Source: DTCV01 sp964641155 (GTDB lineage: Archaea; Thermoproteota; Thermoprotei_A; Sulfolobales; NBVN01). Taken from it: a stretch of 64,000 nucleotides of DNA. Below are positions 1-8,081 of the stretch, one piece after another. Numbering within the stretch: the first letter of the stretch is position 1; every line of letters starts with the position of its first letter. The position numbers and the translations under genes were made by a program. The notes below the pieces were generated by a model. The model saw only the letters and a program-made list of their open reading frames with translations. It did no database searches and was not told the origin of the DNA. The stretch covers positions 1-64,000 of the forward strand of contig CAZXJO010000002.1 of the NCBI GenBank assembly GCA_964641155.1, in the 5' to 3' direction.

Positions 1-1698
1 GAAACCATCGCTGAGGTCTGTGAACGTGTTCCCGCATACCCTGCTAGGAATTTCTGGGAGGCACTCCAGTCAGTATGGTTTGTACTCCTTACAGCTCAGA
101 TCGAACAAAATGGTCTTTCAGTAGCCATCGGAAGATTTGATCAGTACATGTATCCGTATTACAAAAACGACGTCCAGAGGGGTATTTTAACCGAGGATGC
201 AGTGTTAGAGTTGCTTGCTTCCTTCTACGTTAAGACGAATACCGTAAATAAAATATACGATAATGAAGGTGCCGTAGTAAATGCAGGTCCTGCGCTAGGT
301 CAGGTGATAACGTTAGGAGGTGTGAGTAGTGATGGTGGAGATGCTGTGAATGAACTAACATACCTATGTCTTAAAGCAGATGCTGAAGTGGGTTTAATGC
401 AACCGGACTTCGCCATAAGGCTCCACCCTAAAACATCTGAGGAATTTCTAGTATTCCTAGCGAAGTATATAGCTAAGCACCCAGCTAAGGTGAAGATATT
501 CAACGACTCAGTCGTGATACCTGCGTTGATGAACGCTGGTGTGCCATTAGAAGATGCTAGAAACTACGCACTCCTGGGGTGTTCCGAAGCTATAATACCT
601 GGAAAGACTTGTAGTGGTGGTAACTTTGGGCAGTTAAACCTGGCTAAGGTCCTAGAGCTTGCTTTAAATGATGGTAAGGTTATGTGGTTCTATGACGGCA
701 GTTCTTTCTACTTAAACCCTGAAGGAGCTGATGTGAAGGTCGGAATTCGGACGGGCAGTCTAGATAGGTTCAAGAGTTATGATGAGTTATGGAGCGCGTT
801 CAGGTCCCAACTAGCATATGCGATTAAACTCCTAGTTACTACTGCGAACATAATAGATAGAGTTCAGACAGAGTTAACACCCCACCTAATATTCTCATTA
901 GTCACTGACGGATGTATTGAAAAGGGACGTGACTTCACCAACGGTGGTGCTATACACAATTTCACGGCCCCTATAGCTATAGGGGCCGTAACCGTCGCCG
1001 ATTCCTTAGCAACTGTGAAGTACATGGTATTCGATAATAATTACATAAACGCTGGTGAGTTGTTTAATGCATTGAAGGACAATTATGAAGGTTGGGAAGA
1101 ACTGAGGCTCAGGTTAATTCATGAACCACCTAAATTCGGTAATGATGACCCCTACGTAGATGTGATTGTTGCTGATGTGGTTAAGGCATTCGTTGATGAG
1201 TTGAAGAAGTATAGAAACCCCCGTGGCGGTCGTTATGTAGGTAGTGTTTATTCCCTCACTGGTAATGTTGGCTTTGGATGGAGAGTTGGACCTACACCCG
1301 ACGGAAGAAGGGGTGGGGAACCGTTAAATGATAACATATCACCTACGGTGGGTAGGGATTTAAGAGGTCCTACTGCTGTGATAAGATCCGTATCACGTGT
1401 GGATGCGCAACTACTGCCTCAGGGATACATACTTAACTTAAAGTTCTCGCCGACAGCGCTTGACGATGAGGTTAAAATAAGGAGGTTCGCATCGTTTATT
1501 AGGACCCTTCTCGATTATGGGATATTCCACACGCAGTTCAACGTTATATCTGCTGATACTTTGAGGGAGGCGCAGAAATATCCTGAGAGGTACCGTGGCT
1601 TATTAGTTAGAGTTGCCGGGTACTGCGCTTACTTCGTCGAGTTGAGTAAGGAGGTTCAGGAACACATAATTGCTAGGACTGAGCATGAAGGCTTCTGA
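1..1698 (+). CDS. glycyl radical enzyme (C-terminal part, cut by window edge)
   Basis: The frame is open from base 1, so the N-terminus lies outside the window; the ATG at 148 is internal, because the preceding codons read as typical family sequence (FWEALQSVWF, then GRFDQYMYPYY). Two catalytic landmarks are visible: the thiyl cysteine in a GCSE motif (Cys codon 580-582) and the C-terminal glycyl radical loop RVAGYCAYF (radical Gly codon 1618-1620). Pyruvate formate-lyase itself carries a Cys-Cys pair; a GCxE motif is the pattern of the dehydratase/C-N or C-S lyase branches (glycerol/diol dehydratase, choline lyase types). The substrate cannot be deduced. The activase follows immediately. Oxygen sensitivity of this family implies anaerobic metabolism. 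The family is sure, the reaction is not. Confidence 0.93.
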   Translation, partial: ETIAEVCERVPAYPARNFWEALQSVWFVLLTAQIEQNGLSVAIGRFDQYMYPYYKNDVQRGILTEDAVLELLASFYVKTNTVNKIYDNEGAVVNAGPALGQVITLGGVSSDGGDAVNELTYLCLKADAEVGLMQPDFAIRLHPKTSEEFLVFLAKYIAKHPAKVKIFNDSVVIPALMNAGVPLEDARNYALLGCSEAIIPGKTCSGGNFGQLNLAKVLELALNDGKVMWFYDGSSFYLNPEGADVKVGIRTGSLDRFKSYDELWSAFRSQLAYAIKLLVTTANIIDRVQTELTPHLIFSLVTDGCIEKGRDFTNGGAIHNFTAPIAIGAVTVADSLATVKYMVFDNNYINAGELFNALKDNYEGWEELRLRLIHEPPKFGNDDPYVDVIVADVVKAFVDELKKYRNPRGGRYVGSVYSLTGNVGFGWRVGPTPDGRRGGEPLNDNISPTVGRDLRGPTAVIRSVSRVDAQLLPQGYILNLKFSPTALDDEVKIRRFASFIRTLLDYGIFHTQFNVISADTLREAQKYPERYRGLLVRVAGYCAYFVELSKEVQEHIIARTEHEGF

Positions 1699-1718
1699 TA
1701 AAGTGTTAAGTGGTTTTT

Positions 1719-2645
1719 ATGCCTATTAAGGGGTTAGTATTCAACGTTCAGAGGTATTCAGTACATGACGGCCCAGGTATAAGAACTTTAGTCTTCATTA
1801 AGGGTTGCCCATTACGTTGTCTATGGTGTTCAAATCCTGAAGGTCAACTCCCAAGACCGGAGATCATGTATTTTGAGAATTTATGTTCTAGATGTGGTGC
1901 CTGCGTGAGGGCATGCCCATGGGGTGCTTCGGTGCTTAGAGATGGTAGGGTGGTTGTTCTGAGGGATTTATGCAAGGGTTGCGGAACATGCGTTAGGGTT
2001 TGCCCGAATAATGCCAGAAGGTTGGTGGGGGGTTACGTAACTGTTGATGAGGTACTGGACGAAGTTATTAAAGACATGAAGTTTTATGTGAGGAGTGGCG
2101 GTGGCTTAACTATAGGCGGTGGTGAGCCATTAACTCAGCCTGAATTCGTTAAAGAACTACTTAGGAGGGCTAGGGAGGGGTACTACATTCACACCGCTAT
2201 AGAAACAAGCCTGTACGCACCTGCGGAAGTCGTTAGGGAAGTCTTTCAATACGTGGATTACGCATTAGTGGATCTCAAGCATACAGACCCGGTGAAACAT
2301 AGAGTGTTAACGGGGGTTTCAAATGAATTAATACTTAACAACATAAGACTTGTGGTCGACGAGATGGGTGAAAGAAAGGACATAATTATAAGGATACCAG
2401 TAATACCTGGGGTCAACGACGATGAGGGGAACTTAAACGGTGTGGCTGAATTTATTAAGTCCCTCAGAAAGGAGGTTCCCGTAGAACTGTTGCCTTATCA
2501 TGAGCTCGGGAGGTCCAAGTACTCAGCCCTAGGTATGGAGTACCCACTGGATAAATTCAAGAAGGTCGCTCCCCCATCTAAGGACTATATGGATAAAATC
2601 TCAAGCTATCTACACTCGTTAGGTGTTAAAGTAATTAAGACCTGA
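1719..2645 (+). CDS. glycyl radical enzyme activase (radical SAM)
   Basis: Radical SAM enzyme that installs the glycyl radical on the upstream enzyme using S-adenosylmethionine and a [4Fe-4S] cluster. The SAM-cluster motif is CPLRCLWC near the N-terminus. It is followed by an inserted ferredoxin-like segment with two four-cysteine motifs (CSRCGACVRAC and CKGCGTCVRVC), as in activases of non-PFL glycyl radical enzymes; the simple PFL activase lacks this insert. GGGEPL is the usual SAM-binding glycine motif. The gene starts about 20 bases after the enzyme's stop, so the two are surely cotranscribed. I prefer the ATG at 1719 (AGTGGT just upstream); a GTG at 1710 in the same frame is possible. 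Confidence 0.93.
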   Translation: MPIKGLVFNVQRYSVHDGPGIRTLVFIKGCPLRCLWCSNPEGQLPRPEIMYFENLCSRCGACVRACPWGASVLRDGRVVVLRDLCKGCGTCVRVCPNNARRLVGGYVTVDEVLDEVIKDMKFYVRSGGGLTIGGGEPLTQPEFVKELLRRAREGYYIHTAIETSLYAPAEVVREVFQYVDYALVDLKHTDPVKHRVLTGVSNELILNNIRLVVDEMGERKDIIIRIPVIPGVNDDEGNLNGVAEFIKSLRKEVPVELLPYHELGRSKYSALGMEYPLDKFKKVAPPSKDYMDKISSYLHSLGVKVIKT

Positions 2646-3047
2646 ATAAACGTGAGCGCTTTTTACTGTTCTTGAAGATTCTTCTTAGGAAGACATAAGC
2701 CTAACCATGAGAAAGCAGTAGATAAAGTGCGTAAGTAGGTTAACGTGTCTAATCTAACTTCTAAACGAATTCAGATGAGGTCCGTATCCAGCCGTAGCTT
2801 TTCTCAACACTTCCCTAAACGTCTAACTCAGCTTATTTAGAGCATTAACGCCTCCATTAGGATTAGTGTTGACCAGAAAGAGGTGTTAACCTTTCCAGTG
2901 GTGACTAATCCTTTTCTTTCAGCTTCTTGGGAATTCGTTTTAATTCGCATAGGGACGCACATGCGCATTAAAACTCCTTACTATAGCCCTGAACTGCGGC
3001 GTTTACGTGCGTGATTTTGTGCGTAAAATCAGGGTTCGACTTGCTGA
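2646..3047. other. 402-bp gap with no recognisable gene
   Basis: The stretch lies between the activase and the convergent YjbQ gene. No frame gives a protein I recognise. A roughly 45-codon open stretch on the minus strand around 2840-2970 has no start signal or family resemblance. A GGTTCGA at 3033-3039 looks like a tRNA T-loop but has no pairing arms. I see no function here. Confidence 0.5.
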
Positions 3048-3461
3048 TTAATTACCTATGATGTGGACTATGACTTTTCTCGCATCTCGTGGGCCATCAA
3101 GTTCCAATAAGATAATATCTTGCCAGGTACCAAGTGTTAAACGCCCGTTTATCAGTGGGATGGTTTTAGCGGAGCCGATGATGGCTGAGGCTATGTGGGC
3201 GTATGCGTTGTTATCTATTTCATCATGTCTCCAACCAGAGTTTGGGGGAACGTACCTCCTCACCCATTCGGCGTAGTCTTCAGCAATTCTGTGTTCGAAC
3301 TCATTAATCAGTATAGCTACTGTAGCGTGGGGCGCGTACACCGTTACTAAGCCGTCGTGGATCCCGGAATCCTTAACTACTTTGTTGACGTGTTCGGTTA
3401 TTTTTAAAGCTTCTATTCTCTTTTTAGTGCTTATGATCACTTCCTTCGAGTACGCTTGCAT
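3048..3461 (-). CDS. YjbQ/UPF0047 family protein
   Basis: Small single-domain protein of the YjbQ (UPF0047) family, found in all three domains; some members have weak thiamine-phosphate synthase activity, but the physiological role is not settled. Family marks seen: a HATVAILINE segment (metal-ligand histidine), WRHDEIDNNAYAHI, and the strongly conserved GRLTLGTWQDIILLELDGPR near the C-terminus. The length of about 137 residues is normal. I chose the ATG at 3461 because GGTGG lies four bases upstream; an ATG at 3482 would add seven residues. It is transcribed convergently with the glycyl radical operon and has no close functional neighbour. Confidence 0.9.
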   Translation of the reverse strand: MQAYSKEVIISTKKRIEALKITEHVNKVVKDSGIHDGLVTVYAPHATVAILINEFEHRIAEDYAEWVRRYVPPNSGWRHDEIDNNAYAHIASAIIGSAKTIPLINGRLTLGTWQDIILLELDGPRDARKVIVHIIGN

Positions 3462-3544
3462 TGTCCCACCACTGTAGAACATTGAAACGTGGGTTCATAT
3501 ACTTACGACTAAAGGCTCAGCTCTTCAGGGAGGGATCAGCTCAC

Positions 3545-3859
3545 CTAGCTTAGTGATTTTAAGACTTCATTGATGTAGGTTATGCCTTGATAGAACGTCT
3601 CCAACCCTTTCTTAGTCACCCTGTATCTAACCCCGTCGGAGGTGTTTACGGGCTCTATGAGACCTTCCTTAACCATCTTATATATTACGGCGTAAACCGT
3701 TATGGTTGCTGGTCTGATGTCGAAGCGCTTAGAAAGCTCTTTCTTGATGTCGTAAGCGCGTAACTCGCTAGAGTCCTTCAGTATCCTGATAATGTAGAGC
3801 CATAAGTTCTCCACGGTCATTTTCCTTCTCAACCTTTCATACGCTCTGGGAGTACTCAT
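3545..3859 (-). CDS. PadR-type winged-helix transcriptional regulator
   Basis: A 104-residue winged-helix DNA-binding protein. The helix-turn-helix spans roughly residues 18-65 (DIKKELSKRFDIRPATITVY, then YKMVKEGLIEP), with a wing at VRYRVTKKGLE and a short C-terminal helix that would make the dimer, as in short PadR proteins. It is divergent from the inositol-1-phosphate synthase gene, and the 92 bases between the two starts carry three phased AT-rich repeats over both promoters, so autoregulation plus control of the neighbour is a reasonable inference. The ligand is unknown. It could also be classed in another small MarR/PadR-like archaeal family. Confidence 0.8.
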   Translation of the reverse strand: MSTPRAYERLRRKMTVENLWLYIIRILKDSSELRAYDIKKELSKRFDIRPATITVYAVIYKMVKEGLIEPVNTSDGVRYRVTKKGLETFYQGITYINEVLKSLS

Positions 3860-3890
3860 ACCGCATACCGCTTAGTTTTAGTTTAGTGAT

Positions 3891-3933
3891 TAATATTTAT
3901 AGCAGTAAATATTTATATTGGTAAATATGTAAG
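3891..3933. promoter_or_regulatory. divergent promoter with three 16-bp phased repeats
   Basis: AATATTTATA occurs at 3892-3901 and again at 3908-3917, and a third degenerate copy (AATATGTAAG) begins at 3924, so the unit repeats with an exact 16-base period. The copies overlap the likely TATA boxes of both divergent genes: that of the PadR gene on the minus strand (about 3891-3901) and that of the plus-strand inositol phosphate synthase (about 3910-3920). Such an arrangement suits an operator for a dimeric repressor, most simply the adjacent PadR protein. This is inference from position and repetition. Confidence 0.55.
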
Positions 3934-3951
3934 ATTAGCTAGGTGTGCACG

Positions 3952-5052
3952 ATGATTAGGGTCGGTATTGTCGGTGTTGGTAACATAGCTTCTATGTTTC
4001 TACAGTCAATATATCACTATAGAACCAATGGAGATAGCAGGGGATTAATACACTCAAGGATAGGTAAGTACTCAGTAGGCGATATAGAGGTTGTCTACGC
4101 TGTTGACGTATCAAGGTATAAGGTAGGTAAGAGATTGGAGGAAGCCATTTTCCAACCACCCAATCAAGTACCTAAGCTGGTGGATTTAGGTAACTCAGGG
4201 GTTGTTGTGAGGATGGGTAAGGTGTTAGACGGCGTTGCGGAGCATATGGAGGATGATTTTCTACCAGCAGACCTTCCCGAACCTACTGGTGGGGATTTAG
4301 CTAAGGAATTAGAGGATTCCGGTGTTGACGTATTGGTGAATTTGCTGCCGGTTGGGAGCTCGAAGGCCACGAGGTTCTATGCTGAAGCGGCGGCTACCGC
4401 TGGTGTGTCCTTCATCAACTGCATTCCTGAATTCATAGCTAGTGACAGTAATTACAGCAACTTATACGAGTCACGTAAAGCCACGCTCTTAGGTGACGAT
4501 ATCAAAGGACAGCTAGGTGCTACCATAGTCCACAGAGCCCTTGCGAGGTTGATATCCGTGAGGGGTGGTGAAGTCGTAGAATCTTACCAGTTGAATGTTG
4601 GGGGGAATACGGACTTCAAAAACATGTTGGAGCAGTCGAGGCTGCACAGCAAGAAATTAAGTAAGAGCTTAGCGGTGGCGTCCACGCAGCCCGACCCATA
4701 TGACGCGCTTAGCAAGGTGTTCGCAGGGCCTAACGGCTTCATACCCTTCCTAGGTAACATTAAAGTTTCCTACATATACATTAAGGCCTTAGGTTTCATG
4801 GGGCTTCCCGTAACGCTCGATGTTAAATTGGTCGTAGATGATAAGGCTATGGCCTCGGCGGTGTTGGTCGATGTCGTGAGATTGGCTAAGGTTCTGAAGG
4901 ACTTGGGCATATATGGAGCCCCGCCGTGGGCTTCTGCACCCTACTTTAAGCACCCCCCCAATTTAGTTAAGTCTGACGAAGAGGCTTTGAACGAGCTGTA
5001 TTCGAGGCTGGAGGAATACGGGGTTGAGGTTGAGCCAAAATACACTTTTTGA
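3952..5052 (+). CDS. ino1: inositol-1-phosphate (myo-inositol-3-phosphate) synthase
   Basis: NAD-dependent isomerase converting glucose-6-phosphate to inositol phosphate, the precursor of archaeal inositol phospholipids and of the heat solute di-myo-inositol phosphate. Seen: an N-terminal Rossmann motif GIVGVGNIAS, then LLPVGSSKATRFYAEAA, INCIPEFIA, DDIKGQLGATIVHRALA and the characteristic LNVGGNTDFKNM and YIYIKALGFMG blocks of the archaeal/bacterial short form. The length of about 366 residues is normal. I chose the ATG at 3952, with AGGTG a few bases upstream, over a GTG at 3943. It probably responds to the divergent PadR-type regulator. Confidence 0.93.
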   Translation: MIRVGIVGVGNIASMFLQSIYHYRTNGDSRGLIHSRIGKYSVGDIEVVYAVDVSRYKVGKRLEEAIFQPPNQVPKLVDLGNSGVVVRMGKVLDGVAEHMEDDFLPADLPEPTGGDLAKELEDSGVDVLVNLLPVGSSKATRFYAEAAATAGVSFINCIPEFIASDSNYSNLYESRKATLLGDDIKGQLGATIVHRALARLISVRGGEVVESYQLNVGGNTDFKNMLEQSRLHSKKLSKSLAVASTQPDPYDALSKVFAGPNGFIPFLGNIKVSYIYIKALGFMGLPVTLDVKLVVDDKAMASAVLVDVVRLAKVLKDLGIYGAPPWASAPYFKHPPNLVKSDEEALNELYSRLEEYGVEVEPKYTF

Positions 5053-5107
5053 TTAATGCTATGGTACTACTTTACTATGTGGAATTGACTTAGAATCAAG
5101 TGATGCT

Positions 5108-6490
5108 TCAGTATTTAAGCATTAAAGACTCGTACTTCTTCAAGTGCTCCACAGCTTCTGAAACGTCCATGAATAACTCATCAACCCTGACCACATCCTC
5201 TTCAGCAACCTTCGCAGCACCCCTCATCCTAGCGTTTTCCGCAGCTATACTTAGTAGTTGTGACGCGTACCTGAGGCTTCGCCTACTTCCAATCTCCGTT
5301 AACTTGCCCAGGGCAGACTCATCTAAGTCTATCCCCTCCTCAACCGAACGTATCCTCAATATCTCCTTAATGCTTTCAGGGTCGTACGTCTCCGTACCTA
5401 TTATCACTGCCCTGTCCAAGAGGTCTGCTGGGAGACCTAAAGGTACTTCGACATCGGTACCTCTGATTTTAGCGAATCCTCTGTTAGTTGCGAGTATTAG
5501 TATCGGTGATAACTCGCTTTCAATAGCCCTGCCGAGGAAGGCGAAGCACTCGATGTCCAGCATATGTGCATCATCTATGAACAGAACGCCCGGGTATAGA
5601 CGGGCTTTACCGCTATCAACCAGTTCCTTAACCTGCTTATCAACCTCAGCTATTATCTCCGGGCCTAACTCCTTGGTTTCCACACCTCCAAAGAACAGTG
5701 ACAACAGGCCTCCGGACCTCCTCCTGGCCACCATTCTATCCAAATCTGAAAGCGTTAGGTAGTACACGAACTCTTTCTGCTTCTTAACCTTGCCGGCAGG
5801 CCTCGGCACCCTAAACTTACTGCCAACCTCATAGTACCTCCGGCCATATTCGCTTTCCTCGCTAATCCCTAGAACCGATACCCTACCGGTCTCAGCATCT
5901 ATCTGTATCACATACCCCTCCCTAACCCCTTGCTGGATGAGCTGTTCAGCAATATCATCACCGACTTCTAAGCTCCTCTCATCATCCCTTGTCCTCAGCG
6001 TTATTGAGGCTCTCTCAATAACCCGCATGTACGGGTTGTATGGGTGTGGACCTGAAACGACGTTAAGCTTAACTACTTCGCCCTCGTGTACGTCCCTCAT
6101 CTCATGTATTTCAATACCTATAGCCTTCCTCATGACGGCTAATAACACCTCGGTCTTCTTAACTTCGGCACTGTAGACCTCAGCCGCACTCATAGCTATG
6201 AAAGGTATGTTCATACCTAACTCCCTGGCTATGGCAACCGCTATAGCGGTCTTACCAGTCCCCGGCGGGCCAGCAATTATTATCAGCTTACCAGCCCACT
6301 TACCTTCCTTAATAATCCTCACCAGTAATCCGGCAGCCTCCCTGGCCCTTTCCTGACCAACCATTCCGTCCTTAACTTTAACAGCTCTGAGATTCTCGTC
6401 AAGACCTAAACCCTTTATGTGCGTATGTAGTCCAACTCGTTTAAACCTAACAGTGCTTTCGTGGGGTAATTCCCGAATGGGCTCACTCAT
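5108..6490 (-). CDS. TIP49/RuvB-like AAA+ ATPase
   Basis: Archaeal homologue of eukaryotic RuvBL1/RuvBL2 (TIP49), AAA+ ATPases that act as hexamers in chromatin remodelling and snoRNP assembly; the archaeal role is not established. Counting from the ATG at 6490: the N-terminal HIKGLGLD block, Walker A GPPGTGKT at 74-81, a long beta-rich insert (domain II, about 115-285), Walker B LFIDDAH at 303-309, then MLDIECFAFLGRA and the sensor region LATNRG. Eukaryotic Walker B reads DEVH, so the catalytic Glu is Asp here. The ATG at 6490 is preceded by GGTGGTT; a GTG three codons earlier is less likely. It is convergent with ino1. Confidence 0.95.
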   Translation of the reverse strand: MSEPIRELPHESTVRFKRVGLHTHIKGLGLDENLRAVKVKDGMVGQERAREAAGLLVRIIKEGKWAGKLIIIAGPPGTGKTAIAVAIARELGMNIPFIAMSAAEVYSAEVKKTEVLLAVMRKAIGIEIHEMRDVHEGEVVKLNVVSGPHPYNPYMRVIERASITLRTRDDERSLEVGDDIAEQLIQQGVREGYVIQIDAETGRVSVLGISEESEYGRRYYEVGSKFRVPRPAGKVKKQKEFVYYLTLSDLDRMVARRRSGGLLSLFFGGVETKELGPEIIAEVDKQVKELVDSGKARLYPGVLFIDDAHMLDIECFAFLGRAIESELSPILILATNRGFAKIRGTDVEVPLGLPADLLDRAVIIGTETYDPESIKEILRIRSVEEGIDLDESALGKLTEIGSRRSLRYASQLLSIAAENARMRGAAKVAEEDVVRVDELFMDVSEAVEHLKKYESLMLKY

Positions 6491-6545
6491 TCTAACCACC
6501 TAATAATTAAAATAATGTTTAAGATTTTTAGGGTTTAACCGTGGA

Positions 6546-8081
6546 CTAACCTCTCAGGTTTATGATTACCTCAGCGCGCGGATCATCGCTCTCGAACTTA
6601 AACGATATTATGTTGTTGTAATCGCTTAGGTCTATGACGTTTTTCCCCAGATGTATGTCAATAGTGTCCGAGCCGTGTAATGAGGGGGGTAAGCCAAGAT
6701 CGTATTCGTGAATTCTTAGGCGGTTATCCTTGCCAGCACTTATGTACATTACTACCCGCCTATAATTATTGACAGGTATTCCACCCCAAGCGTTACTACC
6801 CACCACGCCCCCGGTAATTTTAATCAGGTTAGAGCTACCGAACCCGCTCAAAAGACTATCCGCGGATAAGTAGGTGAGGTCCCTCTCCCCAACGTCGTAG
6901 AGGGTGACGTCCTCAGGCCCTAGGTTGGCCATGGTATTACAACCTAGTAAAATCTTGCTGCCTACGTGTTCCACAGACGTTATGCGTGCACCGAAGGAAC
7001 CGATCACTTTAACAACGGGTGGCGTTATGTAGAGTAAGTTAGAAGTTGTTGGTATGTAGTTTATAGACCTGGAGACCTCCCTCAGTTCTTTACTGACACC
7101 CCTTAAAATGCCGTGGGTGTATGCGTTGAAAGGTATTACTAACCCACCTCCTACAATAGTGTGGTTAGTTCTAAGCGGCCCGTAATCTTTCCTACAGAAG
7201 TCGTAGAGCCTCACGAAATACAGGCCCTTGCCATCACTTTCAGACGGATCTGATATTATAACACCACCCCTCACAAATATGAACAACTTTCCGTAAGCCG
7301 CAGCTATTGAGCCTACCTGCAGAGGTCTTACAACACCCTCACCATCAACTGAGATGTCCTTCAGGTCGTCGGATAGTTGTACATAGCTCCACTTACCTTC
7401 AATTAAGTCGAGGCATTGGATACCGTATATCCCGCCAAATCCTATGGACATGTCGAAGCAGGCCGAATTCCCTAAGATAGCACCCTTCATGCTGGGCTTA
7501 TCGCTAATCAATTCCATCTTATTGCCCCGCAAGTTGAGCCTGAAGACACCTAATCTCCTGCTACCATCAGCTCTGGAGACGAGCAAACCAGTGTTTACAG
7601 GATCGTAAATCAGTGAGGAGACCTCACCCACCCACTCATTCTCCAAACCGGCTGATTCCTTCCAGAGGAGTGAGACCCTTTCTTCATATATGTCATATGA
7701 GTGTATGTGGGAGTGCTTATTGGTGAAGTCTATCTTTACGGGGCCGTTGCCCGTCTTCAGTTTGACGGGAGCGTGCACCCAACCGCCGAAGAATATCTCA
7801 TTATCCACTGCTTCAACGGCGTTGTAAGTGTCCCCTCCAGACCTGGGCTCAGGACCCACTAAATCGTACTTGTATATCCTGAACTTGCCGTCCACGAAGA
7901 AGTAGGCCTCCGCCTCGAAGGAGAGTGTGAAATATAAGTTATTCATGTGGTATTTCAGGCCGAATATACCCCCTGAACCCCATTCAGCACCAGCTCTCGG
8001 TCTAAACCTGTACAGAGGTAATTCCAACCTCACGACCCCCTTACAGACTTCTATAATATGCGTATTGTCTAGCTTTCTCAT
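6546..8081 (-). CDS. DUF2139-like protein, possible beta-propeller
   Basis: A 511-residue protein resembling the crenarchaeal DUF2139 family, of unknown function. The sequence is rich in short beta-strand and turn segments with repeated hydrophobic-Gly-Asp patterns (for example FFGGWVHAP, GLLVSRADGS, KLFIFVRGGV, KILLGCNTM), which suggests a beta-propeller or similar repeat fold; no signal peptide or membrane segment is evident. It lies directly downstream of the glycogen synthase-like gene on the same strand. The ATG at 8081 would overlap that gene by 41 bases; a GTG about 14 codons further in, preceded by GGGG, is an alternative start. Location suggests a role in glucan metabolism, which is inference only. 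Confidence 0.6.
   Translation of the reverse strand: MRKLDNTHIIEVCKGVVRLELPLYRFRPRAGAEWGSGGIFGLKYHMNNLYFTLSFEAEAYFFVDGKFRIYKYDLVGPEPRSGGDTYNAVEAVDNEIFFGGWVHAPVKLKTGNGPVKIDFTNKHSHIHSYDIYEERVSLLWKESAGLENEWVGEVSSLIYDPVNTGLLVSRADGSRRLGVFRLNLRGNKMELISDKPSMKGAILGNSACFDMSIGFGGIYGIQCLDLIEGKWSYVQLSDDLKDISVDGEGVVRPLQVGSIAAAYGKLFIFVRGGVIISDPSESDGKGLYFVRLYDFCRKDYGPLRTNHTIVGGGLVIPFNAYTHGILRGVSKELREVSRSINYIPTTSNLLYITPPVVKVIGSFGARITSVEHVGSKILLGCNTMANLGPEDVTLYDVGERDLTYLSADSLLSGFGSSNLIKITGGVVGSNAWGGIPVNNYRRVVMYISAGKDNRLRIHEYDLGLPPSLHGSDTIDIHLGKNVIDLSDYNNIISFKFESDDPRAEVIINLRG

Noticed and set aside
2840..2970. Minus-strand 45-codon stretch, considered as a TnpB remnant
   Set aside because: No zinc-finger cysteines or other TnpB motif could be read in any frame.
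3033..3039. Possible tRNA T-loop (GGTTCGA)
   Set aside because: No matching acceptor, D or anticodon arms around it; flanking bases do not form a T stem.
5100..5762. 220-codon open frame on the plus strand opposite the TIP49 gene
   Set aside because: Serine- and leucine-rich composition typical of an antisense shadow; TIP49 on the other strand has all family motifs.
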